Numbered from the stretch's first letter, positions 11,581 to 21,161 are shown. The stretch is DNA of 64,000 bases from Cherax quadricarinatus (GCF_038502225.1 NC_091293.1:11584205-11648204), one strand, 5' to 3'. Program-made: numbers and translations. The notes: generated by a model not told the origin, from the letters alone.

Positions 11581-13703
11581 ATGGGGGTTCAGGAGAGTCT
11601 GGTTCAGTGTTAACAAAATTAAGGCGATCAGTAGCAGCATACAAAGGGCATCTGAACAGAATGCGTAACAGGTGCAAGGCTACTTGCCAACGCAGTAATG
11701 TAGACTGCGATGATTTGCAAGACTGCTTGAAGAGTTTGGGGGAAAAATGGGAAGCCTATGAACGAGCATTCTCAGCATATGAGCAACAGGCTATTGCGGA
11801 TGAGGAATCCCAGGGAAGTCTTCACCAGGCTATGGACGAATTCGATAAGGATGATGTAGATTGTCATCAGGAAATGAATATGTACAAAGATAAGTTAAGT
11901 ACATTATAGGCTAGTATTCCAAGGGTGGGGTTGAACACCGCAGGTACCCCAAACAACCACACACCTGTCAATATGTTGCCCAAGTTGCCCCAGTTGAATT
12001 TGCCAACGTTCGACGGAACCTTAACAGAGTACATTGCTTTCTGGGATCAGTTTAGAGCCCAGATAGATGACAGAAACGATTTGTCAGATGCCGTCAAGTT
12101 GCAGTATTTGCGGTCGCAGCTCAAGGGTAAAGCCTTAGACCTGGTCCGGCACTACCAGATTACTGACACTAATTACCAACATGCCAAAGACCAATTAGAA
12201 GACATGTTTGGCAACACTGAGGAGATAAAGGTAGCTATACTTTATCGGTTGTTGGATCTAGAGGCTTGCCGACATGACCGTCAAAGCCTAGAGAAGTTCC
12301 GTATTGAGATTATGAGCTTGACAAACAGTTTCAGAGATTTGCATGATGAGAATGATTCAAAATGGGTCCTTAGCCAGGTGATTCAGAGGAAACTGGCTAG
12401 CACGACAGTGCATGAGTTACACTTAAAATATCGGACGAATAGGTTCACGATAAAACAAATTATTGAAGGGTTAGGGGATCTCATATCTCACCTGAGCGTA
12501 GGTCAGGGGGAGAAATTACCTACCAAGGAGAAGTCGGTCAACTTCCCCAGACATTCGAGAGATAGACCTAAACCACCTCCTACTAAGGTAGGCACGTATT
12601 ATACCCAGGGCGAGTCCTCCACCCACAGGGCCAAGGGAGAAGCCACTAAAGCGGTCAGTATGAGACGGTGCGTGTTTTGTGATGAAGAACACGCTAGTTC
12701 AGGGTGTTCAAGCTTCACCACCTATAACCAAAGGGTTCAACGACTAAGAGAGTTGAGACTTTGTTTCAAGTGTTGTGGAGAACATTTTGCCAGGGACTGT
12801 AACACCATGCTCAGGGAGTGTCGGGGCTGCTGGAAGGGAAAGCACCACAGTGCACTGTGTCCTAATGATGCCGGATTAGCACAAGTTAAGGAGAGCAAAC
12901 CGCAAGAAAGGGCGGAGAGCAAGAACAAGTCGGAAGTAGCGATGAGTGTGGTGAGTACGGCACCGAGAATTTGTTCTGGTGAGCAGTTTCAAGGCTCGGT
13001 GGCCTTGCCCACCATAATGGCGGTGGTCGTGAACGGGAAGAAGTCTGAAACGACCCGTTTGTTCTTCGACAGTGGGGCACAGAGATCCTTCATAGCGGAG
13101 AGTCTAGCAACTAGGTTGAAGCTGGAGACAGTTGGTAAAGTTGACATGAAGGTGGAAGGGTTTGGTGGGGAAGTCCCACGCAGGTCTTATCCAGTAGTCA
13201 ATGTGACGGTCAGGTTAGCCGGGCATCGACGGGAAATTTCAGCCATGATGGTGAAGAGGCTGCCCAATATCATTACCACTAGGGGACTGGCTGCAGCAGT
13301 CAAACGTTTGAGGAAGTTGGGTGTGAAGCTAGCGGAACCAGACATTGCTACAGACAATGTTAGTAATGTAGGCATCTTGGTAGGAGGGGATTACATAGAC
13401 GAGTTCGTGTCTACGAGAAGGGTTATCAGGGAGGGCGTTGGCCTGTACAGGACTCCAGCGGGGTACATCGTAGGAGGCAGAGTACCAGCTCACTTCCCTG
13501 CGACCCCGGGAAAGAAGGGCTCTGGTATTACAGCGACTGAGGCTGTACTGGTGATGTGGATTGGTGTGCACGAAGGTCTGTCAGAGGCGCAAGTTGGCAT
13601 ATCCGACAGTGAGCCGGTCCATAAACTATGGGACCTGGATGTAGTAGGGATTAAAGGTGACCAGCCGCCCCCAAACACGAAGAGACGTATCGAGATTACT
13701 TGA
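11565..13703 (+). CDS. gag: BEL/Pao gag and aspartic protease, with one in-frame TAG
   Basis: One frame is open from 11565 to a TGA at 13701-13703 except for a TAG at 11907-11909. The upstream part (11607-11906) is a charged helical region (CKATCQRSNVDCDDLQDCL). Downstream are the gag core LPKLPQLNLPTFDGTLTEY to FRDL, of the type found in Pao gag (DUF1759), then three zinc knuckles numbered from 11925: CVFC..H..C at 249, CFKC..H..C at 280, CRGC..H..C at 299. The protease follows with LFFDSGAQRSFI (active-site Asp at about 382) and a GIVLVGGDY/GYIVGGRVPA-type segment. No ATG opens this frame at the expected place: an ATG at 11581 is one frame off, and the first in-frame ATG is 11661, so the start is probably shifted by a small indel. 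Gag packages the RNA; the protease matures the polyprotein. Confidence 0.88.
11907..11909 (+). other. In-frame TAG inside gag
   Basis: The frame of 11607-11906 and of 11925-13703 is the same; only this TAG separates them. It could be a point mutation or, less likely, a read-through codon. The next codon is GCT. Confidence 0.8.
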
Positions 13704-15391
13704 ACCATGTGCAGTTCAGGGACGGACAGTATTGGGTGCGACTCCCATGGAAACCGGGCCACCCAACGCTGCCCACTAATTTCAAGAGGGCACGTGGTCA
13801 GTTGAATTCATTGGTGAACAGCCTGACCAAGAAGGGTCTGGTGGGGAAATATGATGATATTATTAAGGAACAGCTGGCCCTTGGGTTCATTGAGAAAGTG
13901 CCCAGTGCCAGCCCTGGGGAAAACACCCATTATCTTCCACACATGGCAGTCACCAAGGAGTCGGTAACCACTCCCATCAGAGTAGTCTTCAACTGCAGCT
14001 CGCAGGCGAGTCCCCGAGAGCCATGGTTGAACGACTGTCTGCTCACAGGGCCCTCCCTGACGCAGAAATTAGCAGATGTGTTGTTGAGATTCAGGACAGA
14101 ACAGTACGCCTATGCGGCAGACATTAGCAAAGCCTTCCTACGTATTGGGTTGCAGCCACAGGACAGGGACTACACAAGGTTCTTGTGGTTGGCTAACAGG
14201 GAGGTGCCCAAGCAAGGGTATGATACCTATAGATTCAGGGCAGTGTTGTTTGGTGCCACTAGTTCACCATTCTTATTACAAGCTACCATAGACTACCACC
14301 TTGTGAACTGTAATAGCCCGCTTAAAGAATTACTGAAGACCCTATTTTATGTAGACAACACGCAAGGTACCACCTCAGATGAAAGGTTGTTGATGGACAT
14401 TTACCGAGAGTCTAATCAGGAGATGCTCTCGGCTAACATGCCATTGAGAGAATGGGTGACAAACAAGCCAAAGTTGCGGGGCACGGTGGAACGTGACTAT
14501 GCTGACTACTCAGTGCCTGAGGTAACATCGGTGTTGGGACTCGAGTGGGAAATCAAGGAAGACAGACTTAGGCTAAAGAGGAAGCCTGATGGGGAAGGGA
14601 AGCTGACCAGGAGGTCTTTGCTGAGCAAAGTGCAGACTGCCTTCGATCCTTTGGGTTTGTTGACACCCATCACCATTCGAGGGAGGATGCTAGTGCAACA
14701 GACCTGGGAGCTGAACCTAGGTTGGGACGACCCACTGCCAGAAACAGTCTGCCAGGAGTGGGATCTGGTTAACAAAGACCTAGCGGAATTGCACGAGTTC
14801 ACATTCCCCAGGTCCATCGGGTGCACCGGGCGGGATTATGACTTGCACGTCTTCTGTGATGCCTCCTCCAGGGCCTATGGGGCAGTAGCGTATTTGGTGG
14901 CCGGGAACCAAGTCAATCTGGTCACCAGTCGGGCGCGGGTGACACCCCTGAAGGATTGCTCGATCCCAAAGCTAGAGCTCACGGCGATGTTGCTGGGAGC
15001 AAGACTGGGTAAGTACATAGAGGAGGTGTTGAGTAATCTGAGGGTGACACACACCTATGTATGGACAGACTTGGAGGTGGCCTTACAGTGGGTCCAGAAT
15101 GACAGGTCTAAGCTCCCCTATGTCAGGAATCGGGTAAAGGAGATACGGGAACTACAGTCAATGTCAACAATTCTGTATGTGCCTACAGATCAAAACCCAG
15201 CCGACCTGATAAGCCGAGGGGTGACACACAGAAAGCTGAGTAAAAGCGAGATTTGGTTCAAAGGCCCAGACTGGTTACCGGCAAGGGATTGCTGGCCAGA
15301 GCAGAAATTCGTGGAGACAACCAGCAGCATAGTACATTTTGCGGGGGAACACGACACTGAATTATTTGACCCCAGGCGCTACTCCTCGTAG
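13661..15391 (+). CDS. pol: BEL/Pao pol, reverse transcriptase and RNase H part
   Basis: Open from 13661 in the -1 frame relative to gag. Numbering from 13700: YWVRLPWKPGHPTLP (start of the RT region, about residue 11), motif A YAADISKAFLRIGL with catalytic Asp about 141, motif B YRFRAVLFGATSSPF, motif C FYVDNTQGTT at about 216-225. Motif C is YVDN rather than YVDD, a variant I recall in part of BEL/Pao. RNase H-like region: LHVFCDASSRAYGAVAY, KLELTAMLLGARLG, YVWTDLEVALQWV, YVPTDQNPADLISRG, WFKGPDWL. The frame stops at TAG 15389-15391 right after RRYSS, in the connection to the integrase, and continues in the same frame behind it. Confidence 0.93.
   Translation, partial: PAAPKHEETYRDYLNHVQFRDGQYWVRLPWKPGHPTLPTNFKRARGQLNSLVNSLTKKGLVGKYDDIIKEQLALGFIEKVPSASPGENTHYLPHMAVTKESVTTPIRVVFNCSSQASPREPWLNDCLLTGPSLTQKLADVLLRFRTEQYAYAADISKAFLRIGLQPQDRDYTRFLWLANREVPKQGYDTYRFRAVLFGATSSPFLLQATIDYHLVNCNSPLKELLKTLFYVDNTQGTTSDERLLMDIYRESNQEMLSANMPLREWVTNKPKLRGTVERDYADYSVPEVTSVLGLEWEIKEDRLRLKRKPDGEGKLTRRSLLSKVQTAFDPLGLLTPITIRGRMLVQQTWELNLGWDDPLPETVCQEWDLVNKDLAELHEFTFPRSIGCTGRDYDLHVFCDASSRAYGAVAYLVAGNQVNLVTSRARVTPLKDCSIPKLELTAMLLGARLGKYIEEVLSNLRVTHTYVWTDLEVALQWVQNDRSKLPYVRNRVKEIRELQSMSTILYVPTDQNPADLISRGVTHRKLSKSEIWFKGPDWLPARDCWPEQKFVETTSSIVHFAGEHDTELFDPRRYSS
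13670..13676 (+). promoter_or_regulatory. Candidate -1 ribosomal frameshift heptamer CCCAAAC
   Basis: In the gag frame this reads C CCA AAC, which fits the X XXY YYZ pattern of -1 slippery sites. The pol frame is exactly -1 from gag, opens at 13661, and overlaps gag by 43 bases to the gag TGA at 13703. A slip here would enter pol at codon 13676, ahead of the YRDYLNHVQFRDG region that starts the RT part. Most BEL/Pao elements have a single gag-pol frame, so a one-base loss in the adjacent C5 run (13668-13672) is a simple alternative. I could not establish a downstream pseudoknot by eye. Confidence 0.4.
15389..15391 (+). other. In-frame TAG inside pol
   Basis: Separates RNase H from integrase without a change of frame. 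It replaces one codon in a stretch (RYSS before it, RKLIGVT after it) that looks conserved in Pao elements. A point mutation is the simplest reading. Confidence 0.85.
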
Positions 15392-17020
15392 AGAAAACTT
15401 ATAGGAGTCACGGAAATGGTATTTCGATTTGTGAGGAAGCTGCATGACAAGGTAAGCCAAGGTCGACAGTTGTCTCTAGTGGGTCCCAGAGAATATTGGA
15501 TAAGGCAGTACCAAAGGGAGAGGTTTCCAGGAGTGCTGGAAGTACTTGCAACCCGGCAGCAGGTTATGGCGTCAAGACGCGTGTCCAACGATGACGACTC
15601 AGGGAACAGCAAATTGGTTCACTCATTGGGATTGTTCCTAGATCATGCGGGGCTAATAAGATGCAGGGGAAGAATACAAAACTCTGAGCTCAGCTTTGGG
15701 GCCAAACATCCCATGCTGCTGGGAAAGGAGGGATGGACGACAGAGCTATTGATACAAGATGCCCATCAGAGGACCTTACATGGGGGGTTTGGAGATACCC
15801 TCACCTGCCTACGTCAGAATTACTGGGTATTGAAGGGTCGAGCTGCCATCAAAAGGGTGCTAAAGAGTTGCACGGTCTGCCGGCGGAACGATGGGAGGAC
15901 CCTACCATACCCAGGTCCACCACCGCTGCCTCAGGAGCGGGTACATAGTGACAGGCCCTTTGAGACGGTGGGAATAGACTATACTGGGGCTATCACATTG
16001 AAGAACCCAGGAGACGATAAGGAGGGCCCTCAGAAAGTATATGTCTGCCTGTTTACTTGTGCCACTACTCGAGCGGTGCATTTGGAGTTGGCAGAAGATA
16101 TGACAACAGAGACTTTCGTGAAGTTGTTCAGGAGGTTTACCGCCAGATTCTCGTGCCCGCGATTGATTATCTCGGACAATGGCACAAGCTTTAGGGCGGC
16201 CGATAAAGTTTTCAGGAATCTTAGGGACAACGGAGAAGTACGAGAACACCTGAAGAGAACAGAGTGTGAGTGGAGGTTCATAGCTCCCAGGGCGCCCTGG
16301 CAAGGGGGATTCTATGAACGCATGGTGGGCACAGTCAAAAGGTGCATTCGGAAGGTCTTGCACGGCAGGAGGGTGAGCTGTGATGAACTGAGGAAAGTGT
16401 TAGTTGAGATAGAGGCAAGAGTTAATAACAGGCCTCTGACCTATGTACAAAATGGGATTGACGAGCAAGAAGCTCTCACCCCCAATCACATGCTGTTTGG
16501 AAGAAGGATTGAGCCCTTCCCCGCAATTTTGAGTCAGTCTTCCAAGGAGCTGGATTATTATGGGCCAGATGGTCCCCCCATCAATGAAGAACTGCACAGG
16601 AGTCACAACAGACTGGTGAACATCCTGGACAAATGGAACCAGGTGTGGCGCAGGGATTACTTGACAACCTTGCGGGAACATTTCTATGGTGCCGACCCCG
16701 AGGCAAATAAGATGATGCTAAGTGAAGGGGACCTGGTGCTAGTAGAATCCGAGGCGCCCAGGGCATACTGGTCTCTTGGCCTGGTAGTGTCAACCCACCC
16801 AGACAAGGCTGGGCGGTTGAGAATGGTGAAAGTAAGAATGAACGGTGTCGAGACTATAAGACCCATCAACAGGCTTTTACCTCTCGAGGTCCACACGGTG
16901 GGACCGGGACATGAGAAATTACACCAGAGGTTGAGCGAGCTGAGCGGCCAGACGACCCGTCGAACGGCGCTCAAGTCCAGGGCCCACTGGGGAGGCCTGC
17001 GGGAGGCAGACTTGATCTAG
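15392..17020 (+). CDS. pol: BEL/Pao pol, integrase part
   Basis: Same frame as the RT part; the first ATG after the TAG is 15416. Numbering from there: an HHCC zinc-binding domain (HQRTLHGG to CTVCRR), then the integrase core with FETVGIDYTGAI (Asp about 188), LIISDNGTSF (Asp about 254) and WQGGFYERMVGTVKRCI (Glu about 301). The C-terminus has GDLVLVESEAPRAYWSLGLV and ETIRPINRLLPLE, the Pao-type C-terminal domain (DUF5641-like). The full catalytic triad is present. It ends in TAG at 17018-17020, thirty bases before the 3' LTR. Integrase inserts the cDNA into the host genome. Confidence 0.94.
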   Translation, partial: RKLIGVTEMVFRFVRKLHDKVSQGRQLSLVGPREYWIRQYQRERFPGVLEVLATRQQVMASRRVSNDDDSGNSKLVHSLGLFLDHAGLIRCRGRIQNSELSFGAKHPMLLGKEGWTTELLIQDAHQRTLHGGFGDTLTCLRQNYWVLKGRAAIKRVLKSCTVCRRNDGRTLPYPGPPPLPQERVHSDRPFETVGIDYTGAITLKNPGDDKEGPQKVYVCLFTCATTRAVHLELAEDMTTETFVKLFRRFTARFSCPRLIISDNGTSFRAADKVFRNLRDNGEVREHLKRTECEWRFIAPRAPWQGGFYERMVGTVKRCIRKVLHGRRVSCDELRKVLVEIEARVNNRPLTYVQNGIDEQEALTPNHMLFGRRIEPFPAILSQSSKELDYYGPDGPPINEELHRSHNRLVNILDKWNQVWRRDYLTTLREHFYGADPEANKMMLSEGDLVLVESEAPRAYWSLGLVVSTHPDKAGRLRMVKVRMNGVETIRPINRLLPLEVHTVGPGHEKLHQRLSELSGQTTRRTALKSRAHWGGLREADLI

Positions 17021-17040
17021 ACTTAGCACCTACCTTCGCC

Positions 17041-17050
17041 GGCGGGAGGA
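17041..17050 (+). promoter_or_regulatory. Polypurine tract of the BEL/Pao element
   Basis: GGCGGGAGGA stands directly before the TGTGG start of the 3' LTR. It is the expected primer for plus-strand DNA synthesis. One C interrupts the purines. Confidence 0.7.
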
Positions 17051-18064
17051 TGTGGAAATTTATTTGGTCCAAATAGTTCCACAGCTCAGATCCAGCATGG
17101 CCGTCTGGTCGGCTGAGCCGGACGGCCCTTAAACCCTCCCAAACAAGGCATTCTCTGGTTGGCGGTTGTTGGTAAGCTCATTTAATTTATAGATTTACTC
17201 TTCAGGGAAGGAGTAGGTAGTTTGCTGGTAGTACACTAATATTAGGTTTACTAAGGCATCTGTAGATAATGATAAAGTAGACCTAAGACCTTAACATAGG
17301 TAGTAATAGGCCGATAATGTAGGCAAACACTAGGATAAGTTAGCTAGGGAGAACTGGCAGCCCTAGTTTGAACAAAGAGACGAGGGTCTGGAAGGGAGAC
17401 CAGCTCGCTCTTCTTACGACAGACACCAACTGGACAAGACGTGCCGTGATCAGCAGACGGCACCCCCACGTGTCTTCACATCTGAGACCTGGGGAAATCT
17501 GGTAGAGGCATCTCGATGTACCGTAGATGATCTCCTCCATCAGCCCTTACAGTAAGACAAGATCTTCACCTTTTCCCGTAGGTTCTGGCCAGTGTCTTGG
17601 GAGATTGTGGGTTGAGTTTTAACTGTGGGCCCGGCGTGCTACAGAGAGAGCATGCCCAGTAAGTACCAGTGTCTCAGAGCCGTCTGAAGCTAGTGTCTGA
17701 GTCTGCATAGTTATACTAGGGGATACATACCCTCTTGGATATAGGAATTTCTGAGGTGCAGGCAGGACACTAATTACGATTGAATATTGCAGGAATTAAT
17801 GCTCCCGGTTGCAATTGCTTTCTGAGGGGAAGTCCAAAGGGGCTAAAGCTAGGCTTAGGAAGTTGAAGATCAGGATATATGCTGCAACACCAAGTTAGTC
17901 CTTTATACGTGCATGCAGGCGAGGTTTCTTGCAATAACAATCATTTGTGAAAATCTGTCCTATAAGCCACTTGTGAGGCTGAGGTACCCACCTCAGAGCT
18001 CGGTGTCAACAGAGTTTGCCAGGGTAGGTGACTCACTTGGAGGCAGTCCACACAAATTTTCACA
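17051..18064 (+). repeat. 3' LTR of the BEL/Pao element
   Basis: Begins TGTGGAAATTTATTTGG immediately after a purine-rich tract and matches the 5' LTR to 18051. It then continues for 13 more bases to AAATTTTCACA (18054-18064), the inverted counterpart of the LTR start, followed by the target duplication CAGTG. This makes 18064 the best right boundary of the element. Confidence 0.88.
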
Positions 18065-18069
18065 CAGTG
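18065..18069. other. Target-site duplication CAGTG, right copy
   Basis: Follows AAATTTTCACA without a gap and pairs with 9669-9673. Host sequence resumes with TGTATGCG. Confidence 0.75.
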
Positions 18070-18308
18070 TGTATGCGTTTGTTTATGTGTTTACAGAAGA
18101 GACGACGAGTGAGTAAACAGAGGGACACTGTGTACAACGTTATATTTACGTTAGCGATCTGGTATAATGAAGGTACAGGGACACACGAGTACATTTGTCA
18201 CATGTAAATTACCTTTGGATAACCCAAAAAAAAGGTCAGGCAAAGTGACTTTAGTGATGTTTGCTCCAGAGAAGATGTTTACATTTATTTCCATTACACC
18301 GTTTTGGA
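18070..18308. other. Spacer right of the BEL/Pao insertion, no gene seen
   Basis: AT-rich sequence. The stretch GGATAACCC..AGGTCAGGCAAAG near 18217-18247 resembles a short dispersed decapod sequence I recall, but I cannot verify it. No open frame of note outside the neighbouring array. Confidence 0.4.
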
Positions 18309-18690
18309 CATAGAACCAAGGGCCACACAGAGCCATGGGCCACACAGAGCCATGGGCCACACAGAGCCGTGGGCCACACAGAGCCATGGGCCACACAGAG
18401 CCATGGGCCACACAGAGCCGTGGGCCACACAGAGCCATGGGCCACACAGAGCCGTGGGCCACACAGAGCCATGGGCCACACAGAGCCATGGGCCACACAG
18501 AGCCGTGGGCCACACAGAGCCATGGGCCACACAGAGCCATGGGCCACACAGAGCCATGGGCCACACAGAACCATGGGCCACACAGAGCCATGGGCCACAC
18601 AGAGCCATGGGCCACACAGAGCCATGGGCCACAGAGAGCCGTGGGCCACACAGAGTCATGAGCCACACAGAGCCATGGGCCACACAGAAC
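18309..18690. repeat. 17-bp minisatellite, about 22 copies
   Basis: Unit GCCATGGGCCACACAGA with a common A/G change giving GCCGTGGGCC. Copies stay in phase. All frames on both strands remain open, giving spurious proteins of up to 183 residues. Confidence 0.97.
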
Positions 18691-18886
18691 TTGGGACAAC
18701 ATTTATAGAGTTTGAGACCCCCATTTACACAGTCAGATTCACAGAGTCAGGGGGCCCAAAACAGACATCTGGGAACAATAGGAGGTCTCAAGGACGATGA
18801 TTGTTCACTAGGTGTTTGAACTCAGATGATAAGTGAACATGACGGAATACAAGTCATCACACTCAAGGTTAGCAATATTGACTTAA

Positions 18887-19147
18887 TCTTGATGGGGGGA
18901 ACGGGCGAGCCTTGATGTGGGGAGAGGAGGTGAGCCTTGATGTGGGAAGAGGAGGTGACTCTTGATGTGGGGAGAGGTGAGTCTTTCTGTGGGGAGAGGA
19001 GGTGAGCCTTGATGTGGGAAGAGGAGGTGACTCTTGATGTGGGGAGAGGTGAGTCTTTCTGTGGGGAGAGGAGGTGAGCCTTGATGTGAGAAGAGGAGAG
19101 ATTTGATATGGGAAGAAGAGGTGTCTTGATGTGGGGAGAGGAGGTAA
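18887..19147. repeat. 72-bp purine-rich minisatellite, about 3.5 copies
   Basis: The word GGAGAGGAGGTGAGCCTTGA starts at 18921, 18993 and 19065, exactly 72 bp apart. Each unit is itself made of three related pieces with GGGGAGAGG and CTTGATGTGG. Confidence 0.9.
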
Positions 19148-19228
19148 CTTAGATTCGACAAGCACATCTAACTCTTTAGGGATCTTGATTTCTAGTTGTT
19201 TTTCGAGGCAGAAGTGGGGAAGTGGAAC

Positions 19229-19400
19229 AGAATTCTTCCTCCGTAAGCCATGCGTGTTGTAAGAGGCGACTAAAATGCCAGGAGCAAGGGTCTACTAACC
19301 CCTTCTCCTGTATATATTACTAAATTTAAAAGGAGAAGCTTTTGTTTTTCCTTTTGGGCCACGCCTCGGTGGGATATGGCCGGTGTGTTGAAAGAAGTTA
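19229..19400. repeat. Dispersed repeat, SINE-like
   Basis: The segment with CCGTAAGCCATGCGTGTTGT, AAGAGGCGACTAAAATGCC and the end GCCTCGGTGGGATATGGCC matches, from memory, a short repeat found widely in decapod genomes. It carries no coding frame. I could not place RNA polymerase III boxes or target duplications, so the element class is uncertain. Confidence 0.45.
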
Positions 19401-19414
19401 CACATGATGTCTCT

Positions 19415-19464
19415 TGGCCAGTCATCTTGGCCAGTCATCTTGGCCAGTCATCTTGGCCAGTCAT
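19415..19464. repeat. 13-bp direct repeat, four copies
   Basis: TTGGCCAGTCATC is repeated four times in perfect phase, followed by AGTCGCG. Confidence 0.9.
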
Positions 19465-19537
19465 CAGTCGCGTTAATACAGCTGAACCAGCCACTGGGAA
19501 AAATTTATATTACTTCGGAGTCAAACTAATGAAACAT

Positions 19538-19558
19538 AAAAAAAAAAAAAAAAAAAAA
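19538..19558. repeat. Poly-A run
   Basis: About twenty A in a row followed by CAGAAAAAGAG. It could be the tail of an old retroposed copy, but no source sequence upstream was recognised. Confidence 0.7.
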
Positions 19559-19705
19559 CAGAAAAAGAGATCACGCCTTAAATAACGTTTCAAGGAGGAG
19601 TCTGGACACAGTAGTCATCTCAAAAGTCATTACAAACAACTGATGTATCTTCACCAACGTCTCGCATTATCAAAATCTTCGAAAGTGTTTTAAGAGGCAG
19701 AACTG

Positions 19706-20244
19706 TTACACACAACCCAGGGCAGCATGGGTTTACAACACAACCCAGGGCAGCATGGGTTTACAACACAACCCAGGGCAGCATGGGTTTACAACACAAC
19801 CCAGGGCAGCATGGGTTTACAACACAACCCAGGGCAGCATGGGTTTACAACACAACCCAGGGCAGCATGGGTTTACAACACAACCCAGGGCAGCATGGGT
19901 TTACAACACAACCCAGGGCAGCATGGGTTTACAACACAACCCAGGGCAGCATGGGTTTACAACACAACCCAGGGCAGCATGGGTTTACAACACAACCCAG
20001 GGCAGCATGGGTTTACAACACAACCCAGGGCAGCATGGGTTTACAACACAACCCAGGGCAGTATGGGCTTACAACACAACCCAGGGCAGTATGGGCTTAC
20101 AACACAACCCAGGGCAGCATGGGTTTACAACACAACCCAGGGCAGCATGGGTTTACACCACAACCCAGGGCAGCATGGGTTTACAACACAACCCAGGGCA
20201 GCATGGGTTTACAACACAACCCAGGGCAGCATGGGTTTACAACA
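19706..20244. repeat. 28-bp minisatellite, about 19 copies
   Basis: Unit contains CCCAGGGCAGCATGGGTTTA followed by CAACACAA. Only a few variants occur (GTATGGGCTTA near 20060-20100, one ACC near 20158). The unit length is not a multiple of three and lacks stops, so all three plus frames stay open. Confidence 0.97.
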
Positions 20245-20334
20245 GGTCACTTCTGCCTCTCACAACAATGGTTACATTGGAAGACAAATAAAACGAATAG
20301 TGTCCACAGACCTTTCAATGGCCTTAGACAAGTG

Positions 20335-20637
20335 AGACGACTATGGTGTAAAAGAACACACAAGGGACGACTATGGTGTAAAAGAACACACAAGGGACGA
20401 CTATGGTGTAAAAGAACACACAAGGACGACTATGGTGTAAAAGAACACACAAGGGACGACTATGGTGTAAAAGAACACACAAGGGACGGCTATGGTGTAA
20501 AAGAACACACAAGGGACGACTATGGTGTAAAAGAGCACACAAGGGACGACTATGGTGTAAAAGAACACACAAGGGACGACTATGGCGTAAAAGAACACAC
20601 AAGAGACAACTATGGTGTAAAAGAACACACAAGGGAT
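20335..20637. repeat. 30-bp minisatellite, about 10 copies
   Basis: Unit contains GACTATGGTGTAAAAGAACA plus CACAAGGGAC. One copy near 20425 lacks a G, which moves the frame. The ten-residue repeat that it would encode is a by-product. Confidence 0.95.
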
Positions 20638-20810
20638 GCAAATCTCATATCCGACAAAGACGGAGACGTAAGTCAAAAAGCACAGTGTCCTCTGCAGACG
20701 ATGCTAGAATTTGTGTGAGTCTGACATCCGGTGAGGACACTGAGTTACGAGAATTCAAGGACTACTGTATTTATCAACGCCTCATTCTTTCAGCAAATCA
20801 CTATCTGCAC

Positions 20811-21090
20811 TGATGAATGCAGCACCTGGGTATCTTTAATGTAGAAAAGTTTCGCCAAAAAAAGGCTTCTCAGTCGAGTACAGAGAAGAATAATTGAAGA
20901 TAAGAAGGTAGAGGTAATCAGTCCCTCAGCCTGGAGTCATCGACTCCAAGCTGAGGGACTGATTACCTCAAACTCCTTCTTATCTTCAATAATTCTTCTC
21001 TGTACTGGACTGAAGAAGCTACTTCTTGGGCAAAACGTTTCTACAATAAAGATACTCAAGTGATGCACAAGTGTTTAATTCATCAACGTA
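20811..21090. mobile_element. Foldback (inverted-repeat) element, non-autonomous
   Basis: Two arms of about 130 bp face each other around 20940. The inner 20 bp, GAGGTAATCAGTCCCTCAGC (20911-20930), is perfectly complementary to 20950-20969, and the loop holds a nested hairpin GGAGTC/GACTCC (20933-20938, 20942-20947). Outward, AATAATTGAAGATAAGAAGG pairs with its mirror at 20973 onward, then the pairing continues with mismatches past GTACAGAGAAG to GTATCTTTAATGTAGAAA. There is no coding frame. It resembles a MITE or foldback transposon whose ends I cannot fix. Confidence 0.75.
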
Positions 21091-21161
21091 TCGGTTCTTT
21101 GGACCAGTTCTCTACAATCTGGATTACTCAGTAAACAGTGTATTATTATTGACTTGTTCCC

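Larger units (their letters stand above)
9674..18064 (+). mobile_element. BEL/Pao LTR retrotransposon, nearly complete
   Basis: Two direct repeats of about 1 kb (9674-10678 and 17051-18051) flank a leader, gag with protease, and pol with RT, RNase H and integrase in BEL/Pao order. The outer ends are TGTGGAAATTT on the left and AAATTTTCACA on the right (10 of 11 inverted match), and both are bordered by the same 5 bp, CAGTG (9669-9673 and 18065-18069). A 5-bp duplication fits BEL/Pao. The LTRs differ by about 13 substitutions and one 4-bp indel by eye, so the insertion is fairly recent. Coding is broken by TAG at 11907-11909 and 15389-15391, and by a change of frame near 13670. The primer-binding site could not be identified. 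Confidence 0.93.
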
